DNA of 64,000 bases from PALSA-894 sp963828625 (GCA_963828625.1 CAWHEX010000010.1:434001-498000), one strand, 5' to 3'. Shown: positions 1 through 8,073, numbered from the stretch's first letter. Notes: generated from the sequence alone by a model not told the origin. Made by a program: numbers and translations.

Positions 1-2
1 CG

Positions 3-275
3 CGCGATCCCGAAATCCTGTTCCTCGACGAACCGACCGCGAGCCTCGATCCCGCCGCCACCAAGTCCGTGGAGGACATCGTGCGCGCGATCGCGGCCTC
101 CGGCGTCAAGATCGTGATGGCGACGCACGACATCGGGCAGGCGCGGCGGCTCGCGGGCGATATCGTGTTCCTGGCGCGCGGGCGGCTCGTCGAGCGCGCC
201 GATGCGGCGCAATTCTTCAACGCACCGGCCTCCAGGGAAGCCGATGCGTTTCTGCGGGGCGACCTGGTTATCTGA
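3..275 (+). CDS. ABC transporter ATP-binding protein, C-terminal part (tungstate type)
   Basis: This is the 3' end of an ABC ATPase whose start lies before the window. The frame is open from base 3. It shows a Walker B / D-loop (ILFLDEPTASLDP) and an H-loop (VMATHDIGQARRLAGD), and ends with TGA at 273-275. The next gene begins 15 bases later and encodes a tungstate-type binding protein. This ATPase is therefore most likely TupC/WtpC, the energy-coupling subunit on the cytoplasmic face of a tungstate importer. Walker A and the signature motif are outside the window, so the substrate is inferred from the neighbour only. Confidence 0.85.
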   Translation, partial: RDPEILFLDEPTASLDPAATKSVEDIVRAIAASGVKIVMATHDIGQARRLAGDIVFLARGRLVERADAAQFFNAPASREADAFLRGDLVI

Positions 276-290
276 GCAAGGAGAGAAGAC

Positions 291-1113
291 ATGAACCGCC
301 GGATTCTTTTGACGTTCGCATTCTCGGCCGCGCTGTGCGCGTCCGCGCTCGCGCAGGACAAGTCGATCGTCGTCGCGTCGACGACCTCGACCACGGACTC
401 CGGGCTGTTCAACCACATCCTGCCGATCTTCAAGCAGAAGACCGGCATCGACGTGAAGGTGGTCTCGCAGGGCACGGGCCAGGCGCTCGACACCGGCCGG
501 CGCGGCGACGCCGACGTGGTATTCGTGCATGCGCGGCCGCAGGAGGAAAAATTCGTCGCCGACGGCTTCGGCGTGAAGCGCTTCCCCGTGATGTACAACG
601 ACTTCGTGCTGATCGGGCCGAAGAGCGATCCGGCCGGCGTGAAGGGCAAGGACATCGAGACCGCGCTGAAGGCGATCAAGGCCAAGGAAGCGCCGTTCAT
701 CTCGCGCGGCGACAAGTCCGGCACGCATGCGGCAGAACTCGCGCTGTGGAAGGCGTCGGACATCGCGGTCGAGCCGTCGCCGGGCGCCTGGTACAAGGCG
801 ATCGGCCAGGGCATGGGCGCGGCGCTCAACACCGCGGCGGCGAGCGGAGGCCTATGTGCTCTCCGACCGCGGCACCTGGCTCAACTTCAAGAACAAGGGC
901 GACCTTGCGGTCCTGGTCGAGGGCGACAAGCGCCTGTTCAACCAGTACGGCGTCATGCTGGTGAACCCCGCGAAGCATGCGAACGTGAAGAAGGAACTCG
1001 GCCAGCAGTTCATCGACTGGCTGATCTCGCCGGAAGGCCAGAAGGCGATCGCCGACTACAAGATCAACGGCGATCCGCTGTTCTTCCCGAACGCCACGGC
1101 GTCCGGCGTTTGA
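291..1113 (+). CDS. tupA: Tungstate ABC transporter substrate-binding protein (frameshifted)
   Basis: Periplasmic solute-binding protein with a typical Sec signal peptide (MNRRILLTFAFSAALCASALAQ) preceded by AAGGAGA. The mature N-terminus carries VASTTSTTDSGLF, the oxyanion-binding motif of the TupA/WtpA-like PBP family. The first frame runs to about base 848. The protein then continues in the next frame (AYVLSDRGTWLNFKNK) to TGA at 1111-1113, so one extra G in the GCGGAGG stretch near 849 breaks it. Rejoined length is about 273 residues, normal for the family. It probably delivers tungstate (or molybdate) to the transporter whose ATPase ends at 275. Because the break is a single G added to a short run, a sequencing error is likely. 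Confidence 0.85.
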
Positions 1114-1332
1114 TGCGGTCGCTCGCGGCGATTGCGATCGTCTGGCTCATGATGTCATCCGCGCACGCAGCCGATCCGGTGCTGCTCCACGCCGCCGGTT
1201 CGCTGCGCGGCGCGCTGACCGAGGTGGCGAAAGCGTTCGAGGCGGCGAGCGGCGTCACGGTGCAGGCGAAGTACGGACCGTCCGGCACGCTGCGCGACGA
1301 GATCGCGGGCGGCGCGAAGGCCGAGGTGACCT
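1113..1332 (+). pseudogene. modA: modA remnant, N-terminal third of a molybdate-binding protein
   Basis: An ATG overlapping the tupA stop opens a signal peptide (MRSLAAIAIVWLMMSSAHA) and the start of a ModA-type molybdate-binding protein (LLHAAGSLRGALTEVAKAFE, then YGPSGTLRDEIAGGAKAEV). After about 73 residues the ModA similarity stops abruptly and the frame continues into unrelated sequence that resembles CpaE. A normal ModA is about 250 residues, so this is a truncated gene fused at a deletion or recombination junction near 1330. It would have been the second oxyanion-binding protein next to tupA. Confidence 0.6.
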
Positions 1333-1480
1333 GGCTGCTCGATCTGGTGGCGGCGCATTTCGACAATGTCGTGATCGACCTGCCGCACACCTGATTCGCG
1401 TGGACCGACTCGGTGCTGGTCGGCTCGAACCGGCTGTTCCTCGTCACCGAAATGACGGTGCCGGTACTCAAGCGCGCACG
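1330..1480 (+). pseudogene. cpaE/tadZ remnant (Flp pilus assembly ATPase fragment)
   Basis: In the frame of the modA remnant, sequence resembling the C-terminal half of CpaE/TadZ follows. FDNVVIDLPHT precedes an in-frame TGA at 1392-1394, and after it the same frame carries FAWTDSVLVGSNRLFLVTE and MTVPVLKRAR. In CpaE proteins these pieces are contiguous, with Trp expected where the TGA stands (TGG to TGA). The fragment then ends, and a short hydrophobic stretch (FPVVIIVILLPVYVRLKW) I could not assign runs to TAA near 1589. With a tadD-like gene directly downstream, this looks like the scar of a deleted tad/cpa locus. The identification rests on remembered family motifs. Confidence 0.5.
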
Positions 1481-1687
1481 CTGCGTTTTTCCCGTCGTGA
1501 TTATCGTGATCCTGCTGCCGGTCTACGTGCGGCTGAAGTGGGGAGATATTAGGTTTTGCGGCCCGCCCGACCCGCAAACCAACCTTTAAGACTTGCGCGC
1601 TTATCCTCCCCGGCGGGGAGCCGCATTTCGACTCCCTTGGGTGTGTGTTGCGTAACGCCGGCCGTATGCCGGAGTGGTGAGTTGTAA

Positions 1688-2254
1688 ATGCGTATCGTCC
1701 GCGCCTTGGCCGCGCTCGCGCTTTTTGTTGCGCTCGCCGGCTGTTCGTCCTCCGGAAAACTCGCAGCAGGCTGGGGCGAAGATGTCCCGCCGCCCGCGAA
1801 CCCGGACATCACCGGCAGCACGCCGGCCTCCACGTCCGAGGACCCGAATTTCGCCGTGAAGGATGCGCTGCTCGGCGGCGACGCCGGCGACAATCTCACG
1901 CTCGGCAAGCGGCACTATCGCGAGAAGAACTACGGCCTTGCCGAACAGTTTTTCCGCCGCGCCGCCGAGACGACGCCGCGCGACGGCGAAGCCTGGCTCG
2001 GGCTTGCCGCCTCCTACGACCGGCTCAAGCGCTACGATCTTGCCGACCGCGCCTACGCGGAAGCGCTTTCGATCTACGGGCCGCGCGCCGAGGTCGTGAA
2101 CAACATCGGCTATTCGTATCTCCTGCGCGGCGACCTGCGCCGCGCCCGCCAGAAATTCACCGAGGCGGCGAGGAAAGACCCGGGCAATCCGACGATCGCG
2201 AACAACATCGCGCTGGTCGATGAAGCCGCGCGGCGTAAGAAGGGCCTGAACTAG
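1688..2254 (+). CDS. TadD-like TPR lipoprotein (Flp pilus assembly)
   Basis: 188-residue lipoprotein. A short hydrophobic signal ends in a lipobox LAGC with Cys at residue 19, so the mature protein should be membrane-anchored in the envelope. Residues 65-180 form TPR-like helical repeats (GKRHYREKNYGLAEQFFRRA, then GLAASYDRLKRYDLADRAY and NNIGYSYLLRGDLRRARQKF). This architecture matches TadD, the small TPR lipoprotein of Flp/tad pilus systems, and a cpaE fragment lies just upstream. No other intact tad gene is visible, so the protein may be an orphan left after a deletion. Confidence 0.7.
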   Translation: MRIVRALAALALFVALAGCSSSGKLAAGWGEDVPPPANPDITGSTPASTSEDPNFAVKDALLGGDAGDNLTLGKRHYREKNYGLAEQFFRRAAETTPRDGEAWLGLAASYDRLKRYDLADRAYAEALSIYGPRAEVVNNIGYSYLLRGDLRRARQKFTEAARKDPGNPTIANNIALVDEAARRKKGLN

Positions 2255-2321
2255 GCTCTCGACTCTCTCTGCGCATCAACCTGATCGGCCGGATCGCGAG
2301 CGTACGCGGCGATCTTTTTGT

Positions 2322-2336
2322 GGACTAATTTAGTCC
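2322..2336. promoter_or_regulatory. Palindromic operator candidate upstream of iorAB-like genes
   Basis: GGACTAATTTAGTCC is a perfect inverted repeat with 7-base arms and a 1-base centre, standing 174 bases before the (2Fe-2S) subunit gene in a 256-base gene-free gap. The GACTAA...TTAGTC core resembles operators bound by Rrf2-family regulators such as IscR or RirA types. The match is by eye and the cognate regulator is not in the window. Confidence 0.45.
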
Positions 2337-2510
2337 GCAATCTCTGCCCACCTGTGACATCTCATCCGTTCACGGAATTGCGAGTGTCCGACTTTGGTCG
2401 CAGACGCTAGGCTGACCGCCTACGCGCGCTTGTGAAGAATCGCGCCAACAAAAACGATCTGCGCGCGAGTTGGCACGGGAAAGCTCACCGACGGGTGAGC
2501 GGGAGGAAAA

Positions 2511-2960
2511 ATGGTCGCTCTCACCATCAATGGACAATCGCACAATATCGACGTGGATCCGACCACGCCGCTGCTCTGGGTCATCCGCGAACAAGTCGGA
2601 CTGACCGGCACCAAATACGGATGCGGCATCGCGCAATGCGGCGCCTGCACGGTTCACATCGACGGGCAAGCGGTACGGTCCTGCTCGATGCAGGCCGGCG
2701 ACGCAGCCGGCAAGAAGATCACCACCATCGAGGGTCTCGCGCAGGGCGGCGTGCTCACCAAGGTGCAGCAGGCCTGGGTCAATCACGACGTGCCGCAATG
2801 CGGCTACTGCCAATGCGGGATGATCATGGCGGTCTCCGCGCTTCTCGCCGAGAAGCCGAAGCCGACCGACAAGGACATCGACGACGCGATCACCAATATC
2901 TGTCGCTGCGGCACCTTCCAGCAGGTGCGTGAAGCGATTCATATGGCCGCGAACGCGTAA
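2511..2960 (+). CDS. iorA: (2Fe-2S)-binding small subunit of a molybdenum hydroxylase (IorA-like)
   Basis: 149-residue iron-sulfur subunit of the xanthine oxidase family, acting as electron acceptor domain for the large subunit encoded next. The N-terminal plant-ferredoxin cluster uses C38, C43, C46 and C58 (GCGIAQCGACTVHIDG). The C-terminal helical cluster domain has CGYCQCG at 97-103 and CRCG at 131-134. There is no signal peptide, as expected if it is carried out with the Tat-exported partner. A clear GGGAGG ribosome site precedes the ATG. It is 13 bases from the large-subunit gene, so one operon. Isoquinoline 1-oxidoreductase is the reference family; aldehydes or N-heterocycles are equally possible substrates. 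Confidence 0.85.
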   Translation: MVALTINGQSHNIDVDPTTPLLWVIREQVGLTGTKYGCGIAQCGACTVHIDGQAVRSCSMQAGDAAGKKITTIEGLAQGGVLTKVQQAWVNHDVPQCGYCQCGMIMAVSALLAEKPKPTDKDIDDAITNICRCGTFQQVREAIHMAANA

Positions 2961-2973
2961 GGGGGCAGCAATC

Positions 2974-5163
2974 ATGAATTTCGTTCCAAAGATGAATCGC
3001 CGTGCCTTCCTCGTCGGCACCGCCGTCGCAGGCGGTGGCCTCGCAATCGGCATCCCGCTCGCGACAGAGACCGCGAACGCGCAAACCGCTCTCGCGACGC
3101 CCGAGCTCGGCGTGTGGGTCGTGATCAAGCCGGATGACAGTGTCGTTGTGCGCATCGTGCGCGCCGAAATGGGCCAGGGCACCATCACGGGCCTTGCCCA
3201 GCTCATCGCCGAAGAACTCGATGCGGACTGGGCGAAGATCTCCTACGAGCACCCGACGCCGGGTGAGAGCGTCAAGCGCAAGCGCGCGTGGGGCTCATAC
3301 TCGACCGGCGGCAGTCGCGGCATTCGCGAGTCGCACGAGTACGTCCGTCAGGGCGGCGCGGCCGCGCGGCTGATGCTCGTGCAGGCGGCGGCGAATGAGT
3401 GGAAGGTGCCGACAGGCGAGATCACGACCGACAACGGCGTGCTCACGCACAAGGCGTCGAACCGCACGATGACTTACGGCAAGGTCGCCGAAGCCGCCTC
3501 GAAACTTCCGGTGCCGGACAAGCCGGCGCTGAAGGACCCGAAGGACTGGAAGATCGCCGGCAAGCCGATGAAGCGGTTCAAGTCCGCCGAAAAGGTCACA
3601 GGCCGTCAGGTCTACGGCGCGGACTTCAAGCTGCCGGGCATGCTCAATGCCACGGTCAAAGAATGTCCGGTGTTCGGCGGCAAGGTGAAGAGCTTCGACG
3701 CCGCCAAGGTTGCCGGCATGCCGGGCGTGAAGAAGGTCGTGCAGGTCGGCGAGACCGGCGTGGCCGTCGTCGCGGATACCTGGTGGCAGGCGAAGGTCGC
3801 GCTCGATGCGCTGCCGATCGTCTGGGACGAGGGCCCGAACGCGAAGGTCTCCAGCGCGACAATCATGGAGTCGCTGAAGGAAGGTCTCGAAGCCCAGCAA
3901 GCCTTCGTCGGCAATCAGGCCGGCGACGCAAAGGCCGCGATCGCCAGCGCCGCCAAGAAAGTCGAGGCGGTCTACTTCTACCCGTACCAGAACCACGCCC
4001 CGATGGAGCCGATGAACGCCACCGCGCGTTACACGGCCGACAAGTGCGAGGTGTGGGTGCCGACGCAGGACGGCGAGGCCTCATTTGCGGCGGTGCTCGC
4101 GGCGTCAGGCCTGCCGGCCGACAAATGCGAGGTCTACATGCTCGACCTCGGCGGCGGTTTCGGCCGGCGCGGCGCGTTCCAGGACTACGTGCATCAGGCG
4201 GTGAACATCGCCAAGCAGATGCCCGGCACGCCGATCAAGCTGCTCTGGTCGCGTGAAGAAGACATGGCGCAGGGCCGCTATCACCCGATCATGATGGCCA
4301 AGATGGTCGGCGCCCTCGACAAGGACGGCAACCTGACCGGCCTGCACATGCGGCTCTCCGGACAGTCCATCCTGGCGAGCGTGCGTCCGCAGGTCGTCGA
4401 GCAGGACAAGGGACGCGACCCGCTCTCGTTCCAGGGACTGTTCAACAGCGGCGAGCACTCGTTCAGCTACACGATCCCGAACCTGCTGATCGACCACGCG
4501 ATGCGCAATCCGCACGTCCCGCCGGGCTTCTGGCGCGGCGTGAACATCAACCAGAACTGCATCTTCCTCGAAGGCTTCATGGACGAGCTTGCCGAAGCCG
4601 CCGGGCAGGACGCGCTGGAATTCCGCCGCAAGCTGCTCGGCCAGCATCCGCGCAATCTCGCGGTGCTCAACGCGGTCGCGGAGAAGATCGGCTGGGGCAA
4701 GCCCGCTCCCGCCGGTATCCATCGCGGCCTCGCACACATGAAAGCGTTCAATGCCTATGTGGCGGGCGCGGCGGAAGTTTCCGTCGATGCTGCCGGCAAG
4801 CTGAAGGTGCACCGCATCGTCGCGGCGACCGATCCGACCTACGCGGTCAATCCCGCGCAGATCGACCGTCAGGTCGCGGGCTCGTTCGTCTACGGCCTCT
4901 CCGCGCTCTACTATCAGGAGTGCTCGGTGAAGGACGGCCGTGTGGTCGAGCTCAACTTCGACACCTACGATTCGATGAGAATCGCCCAGATGCCGAAGGT
5001 CGAGGCGATCAACATGCCGAGCGGCGGCACCGGCCCGTGGGGCGGCATCGGCGAGCCGACCATCTGCGTGGCGGCGCCGGCGGTGATGAACGCCTACTAT
5101 CGGGCGACGGGCAAGCGCATCCGCTCGTTCCCGCTGAACAAGCAGAACATCGCGATGGCGTGA
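2974..5163 (+). CDS. iorB: Molybdopterin-binding large subunit of a periplasmic Mo hydroxylase (IorB-like)
   Basis: 729-residue catalytic subunit. I place the start at ATG 2974, after a GGGGG ribosome site, because it puts a Tat signal (NRRAFLVGTAVAGGG, Arg-Arg at 9-10) at the N-terminus; an upstream in-frame ATG at 2929 lies inside iorA. Family landmarks are GGGFGRRGAFQDY for the molybdopterin region and, near the C-terminus, GPWGGIGEPTICVAAP, whose Glu is the catalytic base of this family. The N-terminal region follows the IorB pattern (PDDSVVVRIVRAEMGQGT). It should work in the periplasm, passing electrons through the small subunit, possibly to the small cytochrome c encoded at 5233. The substrate cannot be read from sequence. 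Confidence 0.85.
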   Translation: MNFVPKMNRRAFLVGTAVAGGGLAIGIPLATETANAQTALATPELGVWVVIKPDDSVVVRIVRAEMGQGTITGLAQLIAEELDADWAKISYEHPTPGESVKRKRAWGSYSTGGSRGIRESHEYVRQGGAAARLMLVQAAANEWKVPTGEITTDNGVLTHKASNRTMTYGKVAEAASKLPVPDKPALKDPKDWKIAGKPMKRFKSAEKVTGRQVYGADFKLPGMLNATVKECPVFGGKVKSFDAAKVAGMPGVKKVVQVGETGVAVVADTWWQAKVALDALPIVWDEGPNAKVSSATIMESLKEGLEAQQAFVGNQAGDAKAAIASAAKKVEAVYFYPYQNHAPMEPMNATARYTADKCEVWVPTQDGEASFAAVLAASGLPADKCEVYMLDLGGGFGRRGAFQDYVHQAVNIAKQMPGTPIKLLWSREEDMAQGRYHPIMMAKMVGALDKDGNLTGLHMRLSGQSILASVRPQVVEQDKGRDPLSFQGLFNSGEHSFSYTIPNLLIDHAMRNPHVPPGFWRGVNINQNCIFLEGFMDELAEAAGQDALEFRRKLLGQHPRNLAVLNAVAEKIGWGKPAPAGIHRGLAHMKAFNAYVAGAAEVSVDAAGKLKVHRIVAATDPTYAVNPAQIDRQVAGSFVYGLSALYYQECSVKDGRVVELNFDTYDSMRIAQMPKVEAINMPSGGTGPWGGIGEPTICVAAPAVMNAYYRATGKRIRSFPLNKQNIAMA

Positions 5164-5166
5164 TTC

Positions 5167-5175
5167 TGCTATAGT
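5167..5175 (+). promoter_or_regulatory. Extended -10 promoter candidate before fccA
   Basis: TGCTATAGT resembles an extended -10 element (TGnTATAAT) a few bases after the iorB stop. It would start a transcript whose leader contains the hairpin at 5190-5213 and leads into the cytochrome gene. No convincing -35 element was found. Confidence 0.3.
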
Positions 5176-5189
5176 GGGCGACGCATAAA

Positions 5190-5213
5190 GGGGCGGCGGT
5201 TCTCCGCCGCCCC
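5190..5213 (+). terminator. Strong GC hairpin between iorB and fccA
   Basis: A perfect 10-base inverted repeat (GGGGCGGCGG / CCGCCGCCCC) closes on a TTCT tetraloop. It is not followed by a T-run, so it is an atypical intrinsic terminator, and could equally limit read-through or protect mRNA between the iorAB and sulfur-oxidation genes. Confidence 0.5.
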
Positions 5214-5232
5214 GTCAATCCGGGACTGATCC

Positions 5233-5526
5233 ATGCGAGCGACGCACCTGACCGTCGCTGTTGCCGCCGTCATCTGGACGGGCGGCGTCGCATTGGCGGC
5301 CGACGCACCGGCCGGCGCTGCCGGCTGCTCGGGCTGCCACGCATCGAATGCACGCGTCGAGACGCCGGTGCCGCCGCTCAACGGGCGGCCATCAGCCGAC
5401 ATCACGACCGCGATGAGCGAATACAAATCGGGCACGCGCAAAGGCACGATCATGGACCGCATCGCCAAGGGCTTCTCCGAGGAGGAGACCCGCGCGATTG
5501 CGGACTGGTACGCGCAGCAGAAGTGA
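5233..5526 (+). CDS. Small c-type cytochrome, FccA-like subunit of flavocytochrome c
   Basis: 97-residue exported monoheme cytochrome c. A signal peptide ends near AADAP, the heme site is CSGCH with cysteines 32 and 35 and His 36, and the rest is a compact cytochrome c fold (PPLNGRPSADITTAMSEYK). It lies 7 bases before the flavoprotein gene, an arrangement typical of flavocytochrome c sulfide dehydrogenase, in which the cytochrome receives electrons from the FAD subunit in the periplasm. It could also accept electrons from the Mo hydroxylase upstream. Confidence 0.75.
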   Translation: MRATHLTVAVAAVIWTGGVALAADAPAGAAGCSGCHASNARVETPVPPLNGRPSADITTAMSEYKSGTRKGTIMDRIAKGFSEEETRAIADWYAQQK

Positions 5527-5533
5527 GGCGGTC

Positions 5534-6802
5534 ATGACGAAGCGAACAAGCCGCCGTCAGTTCCTGAAAGCCGCAAGCGCGGCCGCGCTGCTGCCGATGC
5601 CGGCGCTCGCGCAGGGCGCGGGGCCGAAGGTCGTGGTGATCGGCGGCGGATTCGCTGGCGCAACGGCGGCGCGCTTCCTCAAGGCCGGCGACAGCGCGAT
5701 CACCGTCACGCTGGTCGAGACCAGCCAGACGTTCACCGCCTGCCCGTTTTCCAACGGCGTGATCGGCGGGTTGCGCGAGCTGCGGGCGCAGCAATTCGGC
5801 TACGACAAGATCCGCGCGGCCGGCGTCAGCGTCGCGTTCCAGACCGCGACCGCGGTCGACGCGCAGGCGAAAAGCGTGACGCTCGCCAACGGCACCCGGC
5901 TTGCCTACGACCGGCTCGTGATGGCGCCCGGCATCGACCTGCGCTTCGACGGACTGCCGGGCTACGACGAGCGCGCCGCCGAGGTGATGCCGCATGCCTG
6001 GAAAGCCGGCGAGCAGACAACGCTGCTGCGCCGCCAGCTCGAAGCGATGGAGGACGGCGGGACCGTTATCATTTCCGCGCCGGCCAATCCGTTCCGCTGC
6101 CCGCCGGGGCCGTACGAGCGCGCGAGCCTGATCGCGCATTATTTGAAAACGAAAAAGCCGAAGTCGAAGCTGATCATCCTCGACGCCAAGGATGCGTTCT
6201 CCAAGCAGCGGCTGTTCCAGAATGCCTGGAAAGAACTCTATCCCGATCACATCGAATGGGTGTCGCTCTCCAAGGGCGGCAAGGTGAACGCGGTCGATCC
6301 GGCGACGAAGACGCTCAAGACGGATTTCTCCGACCACAAGGCGGACGTCGCGAACGTGATCCCGCCGCAGCGCGCGGGTGCGATCGCGCAGAGCGCGGGC
6401 GTCGCGGACCGCTCGGGCTGGTGCCCGGTCGATCCGGCGACATTCGAGTCGAAGCTGATGCCGAACATCCATGTGATCGGCGACGCCGCCATCATGGGCG
6501 GCATGCCCAAGTCGGCATTCTCGGCGAATTCGCAGGCCAAGGTCTGCGCCGCGCAGGTCATCACGCTGCTGCGCGGCGAGAAGCCGCCCGAGCCGCGGCT
6601 GATCAACACCTGTTACAGCCTGGTCGCGCCCGACTACGGCATCACGGTCGCGGGCGTGTACAAGCCGACGAACGGCGTGCTCGCCGACATCGAGGGCGCG
6701 GGCGGCGTGAGCCCGGCCGAGGCGCCTGCCTCGCAGCGCGCGCTGGAAGCACAGTTCGCCGAAGGCTGGTTCAGGACAATCACCGGCGAGGTGTTCGGCT
6801 GA
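5534..6802 (+). CDS. fccB: Flavocytochrome c sulfide dehydrogenase, FAD subunit (FccB/SoxF-like)
   Basis: 422-residue Tat-exported flavoprotein. The start at ATG 5534 gives the signal TSRRQFLKAASAAALLP. A Rossmann motif VVVIGGGFAGATAA binds FAD. Three family cysteines are present: TACPFSN (position of the flavin-linked Cys), PFRCPPGPYER and NTCYS (the redox-active pair that attacks sulfide). Near the end, VIGDAAIMGGMPKSAFSANS binds FAD again. It should oxidise sulfide or a sulfur carrier in the periplasm and pass electrons to the cytochrome at 5233. It sits directly before soxX, which also fits the name SoxF. Confidence 0.85.
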   Translation: MTKRTSRRQFLKAASAAALLPMPALAQGAGPKVVVIGGGFAGATAARFLKAGDSAITVTLVETSQTFTACPFSNGVIGGLRELRAQQFGYDKIRAAGVSVAFQTATAVDAQAKSVTLANGTRLAYDRLVMAPGIDLRFDGLPGYDERAAEVMPHAWKAGEQTTLLRRQLEAMEDGGTVIISAPANPFRCPPGPYERASLIAHYLKTKKPKSKLIILDAKDAFSKQRLFQNAWKELYPDHIEWVSLSKGGKVNAVDPATKTLKTDFSDHKADVANVIPPQRAGAIAQSAGVADRSGWCPVDPATFESKLMPNIHVIGDAAIMGGMPKSAFSANSQAKVCAAQVITLLRGEKPPEPRLINTCYSLVAPDYGITVAGVYKPTNGVLADIEGAGGVSPAEAPASQRALEAQFAEGWFRTITGEVFG

Positions 6803-6807
6803 AGCGC

Positions 6808-7240
6808 GTGGCGATAACGGCCGGGCTTGTGCTCGCCGTCTCAGCGGCATCGGCACAGGAGTTGCGGCCCTACACGGTGGTGGGCGACGCCATTCCGGTT
6901 TCGCTCACCGGCACGCCTGGCAACGCGGAGCGCGGGGAGAAAATCGTCACCAACCGGCAGGTTGGGCTTTGTCTCTTGTGCCACGCGGGCCCATATCCGC
7001 AGGAGCGGTTCCAGGGAACGATGGCGCCGGATCTGAAAGGGGCGGGTTCGCGTTCCAGCGAAGGACAGCTGCGGTTGCGGATCATGGATGCGGCGAAGAT
7101 CAACCCGGAGACCATTATGCCGCCCTATTACCGGGTCGATGGCCTGAACCGGGTAGCGTCCGGCTTTCGCGGCAAGACGATCCTCACCGCGGAGCAGATC
7201 GAGGATGTGGTAAGCTATCTGGCGACTCTTGAAGGACTAG
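6808..7240 (+). CDS. soxX: SoxX cytochrome c of the thiosulfate-oxidising Sox system
   Basis: Periplasmic monoheme cytochrome that pairs with SoxA to load thiosulfate onto SoxYZ. The heme site is CLLCH, and IMPPYYR supplies the family's distal Met region. The signal peptide (VAITAGLVLAVSAASAQ) starts at GTG 6808; a CTG at 6799 overlapping the fccB stop would add Lys-Arg and is an alternative. As given, the frame runs without stop straight into soxY. Removing one base from CTTGAAGG near 7231 makes the protein end ATLKD at TAG 7238-7240, just before the soxY ATG. I therefore read a one-base insertion, not a real SoxXY fusion. Confidence 0.8.
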
Positions 7241-7242
7241 CG

Positions 7243-7716
7243 ATGGCGCGATTCAACATCACACGGCGCGAGGCGTTTATCGCCGGCGGGCTTGCCGCCG
7301 CGGGTGCCGTCACGCTCGCGCGCCGGGAGGCCGCCGCGAACACGCCGGGGCAGATGGAAACCGCCATCCGCCAGATCATCGGCGAGGCCGAGGTGCGCAA
7401 GGGCAAGGTGACGCTCGACCTGCCGCCACTGGTGGAGAACGGCAACACCGTGCCGATGATGGTCACGGTCGACTCGCCCATGACGAAGGACGACCACGTC
7501 AAAGCGATCCACGTGTTCAACGAGAAAAACCCGCAGGCCAACGTGGTGAGCATGCAGCTCGGCCCGCGCGCCGGAAAGGCGCAGGTCTCGACACGCATCC
7601 GCCTCGCGGCCTCGCAGAAGCTCACCGCGATCGCCGAGATGTCCGACGGCACTTACTGGTCCGACAGCCAGGAGGTGATCGTCACGCTCGCGGCCTGCCT
7701 GGAGGATTTGATCTGA
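7243..7716 (+). CDS. soxY: SoxY, thiosulfate-carrier subunit
   Basis: 157-residue subunit carrying the sulfur intermediate of the Sox pathway. It has a Tat signal (NITRREAFIAGGLAAAG), appropriate for SoxYZ, which is exported as a complex. The body (GKVTLDLPPLVENGNTVPM) is typical SoxY. The C-terminus reads VTLAACLEDLI: the carrier Cys is kept but sits six residues from the end in an unusual context, instead of the classical GGCGG arm. It overlaps soxZ by one base (TGATG), indicating translational coupling. Confidence 0.85.
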   Translation: MARFNITRREAFIAGGLAAAGAVTLARREAAANTPGQMETAIRQIIGEAEVRKGKVTLDLPPLVENGNTVPMMVTVDSPMTKDDHVKAIHVFNEKNPQANVVSMQLGPRAGKAQVSTRIRLAASQKLTAIAEMSDGTYWSDSQEVIVTLAACLEDLI

Positions 7717-8039
7717 TGGCTGCGCGCGCGCTGATCAATGTGCCGAAGACCGCCAAGCGCGGCCAGGCGATCGAGATCAAGACGCTGATCTCGCATGTGA
7801 TGGAGACCGGCTATCGCCACTCCACCACGGGCGAAGCGATCCCGCGCGACATCGTCACGTCATTCTCGTGCAAGTACAACGGCGAAGAGATTTTCGCGAC
7901 GACGTTCTATCCCGCCATCGCCGCCAACCCGTTCGTCACCTTCCATACCGTCGCGACCGAGAGCGGCACGCTCTCGTTCCACTGGACCGGCGACAACGGT
8001 TTCGACGTGACCGAAGAGGCGAAGATTGTGGTGGGGTGA
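7716..8039 (+). CDS. soxZ: SoxZ, partner of SoxY
   Basis: 107-residue immunoglobulin-like protein that binds SoxY and positions its carrier arm. Characteristic segments are INVPKTAKRGQAIEIKTLI and the end region GTLSFHWTGDNGFDVTEEAK. It has no signal peptide, consistent with being exported together with Tat-targeted SoxY. The start codon overlaps the soxY stop. Full family length. Confidence 0.9.
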   Translation: MAARALINVPKTAKRGQAIEIKTLISHVMETGYRHSTTGEAIPRDIVTSFSCKYNGEEIFATTFYPAIAANPFVTFHTVATESGTLSFHWTGDNGFDVTEEAKIVVG

Positions 8040-8073
8040 TCGGTTGTTCCGGCCCTCGCTCCGCGCGGCCGGA

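Noticed and set aside
2929..5163. Earlier start (ATG 2929) for the Mo-hydroxylase large subunit
   Set aside because: It lies inside iorA and would put 15 residues before the Tat signal. ATG 2974 has a better ribosome site.
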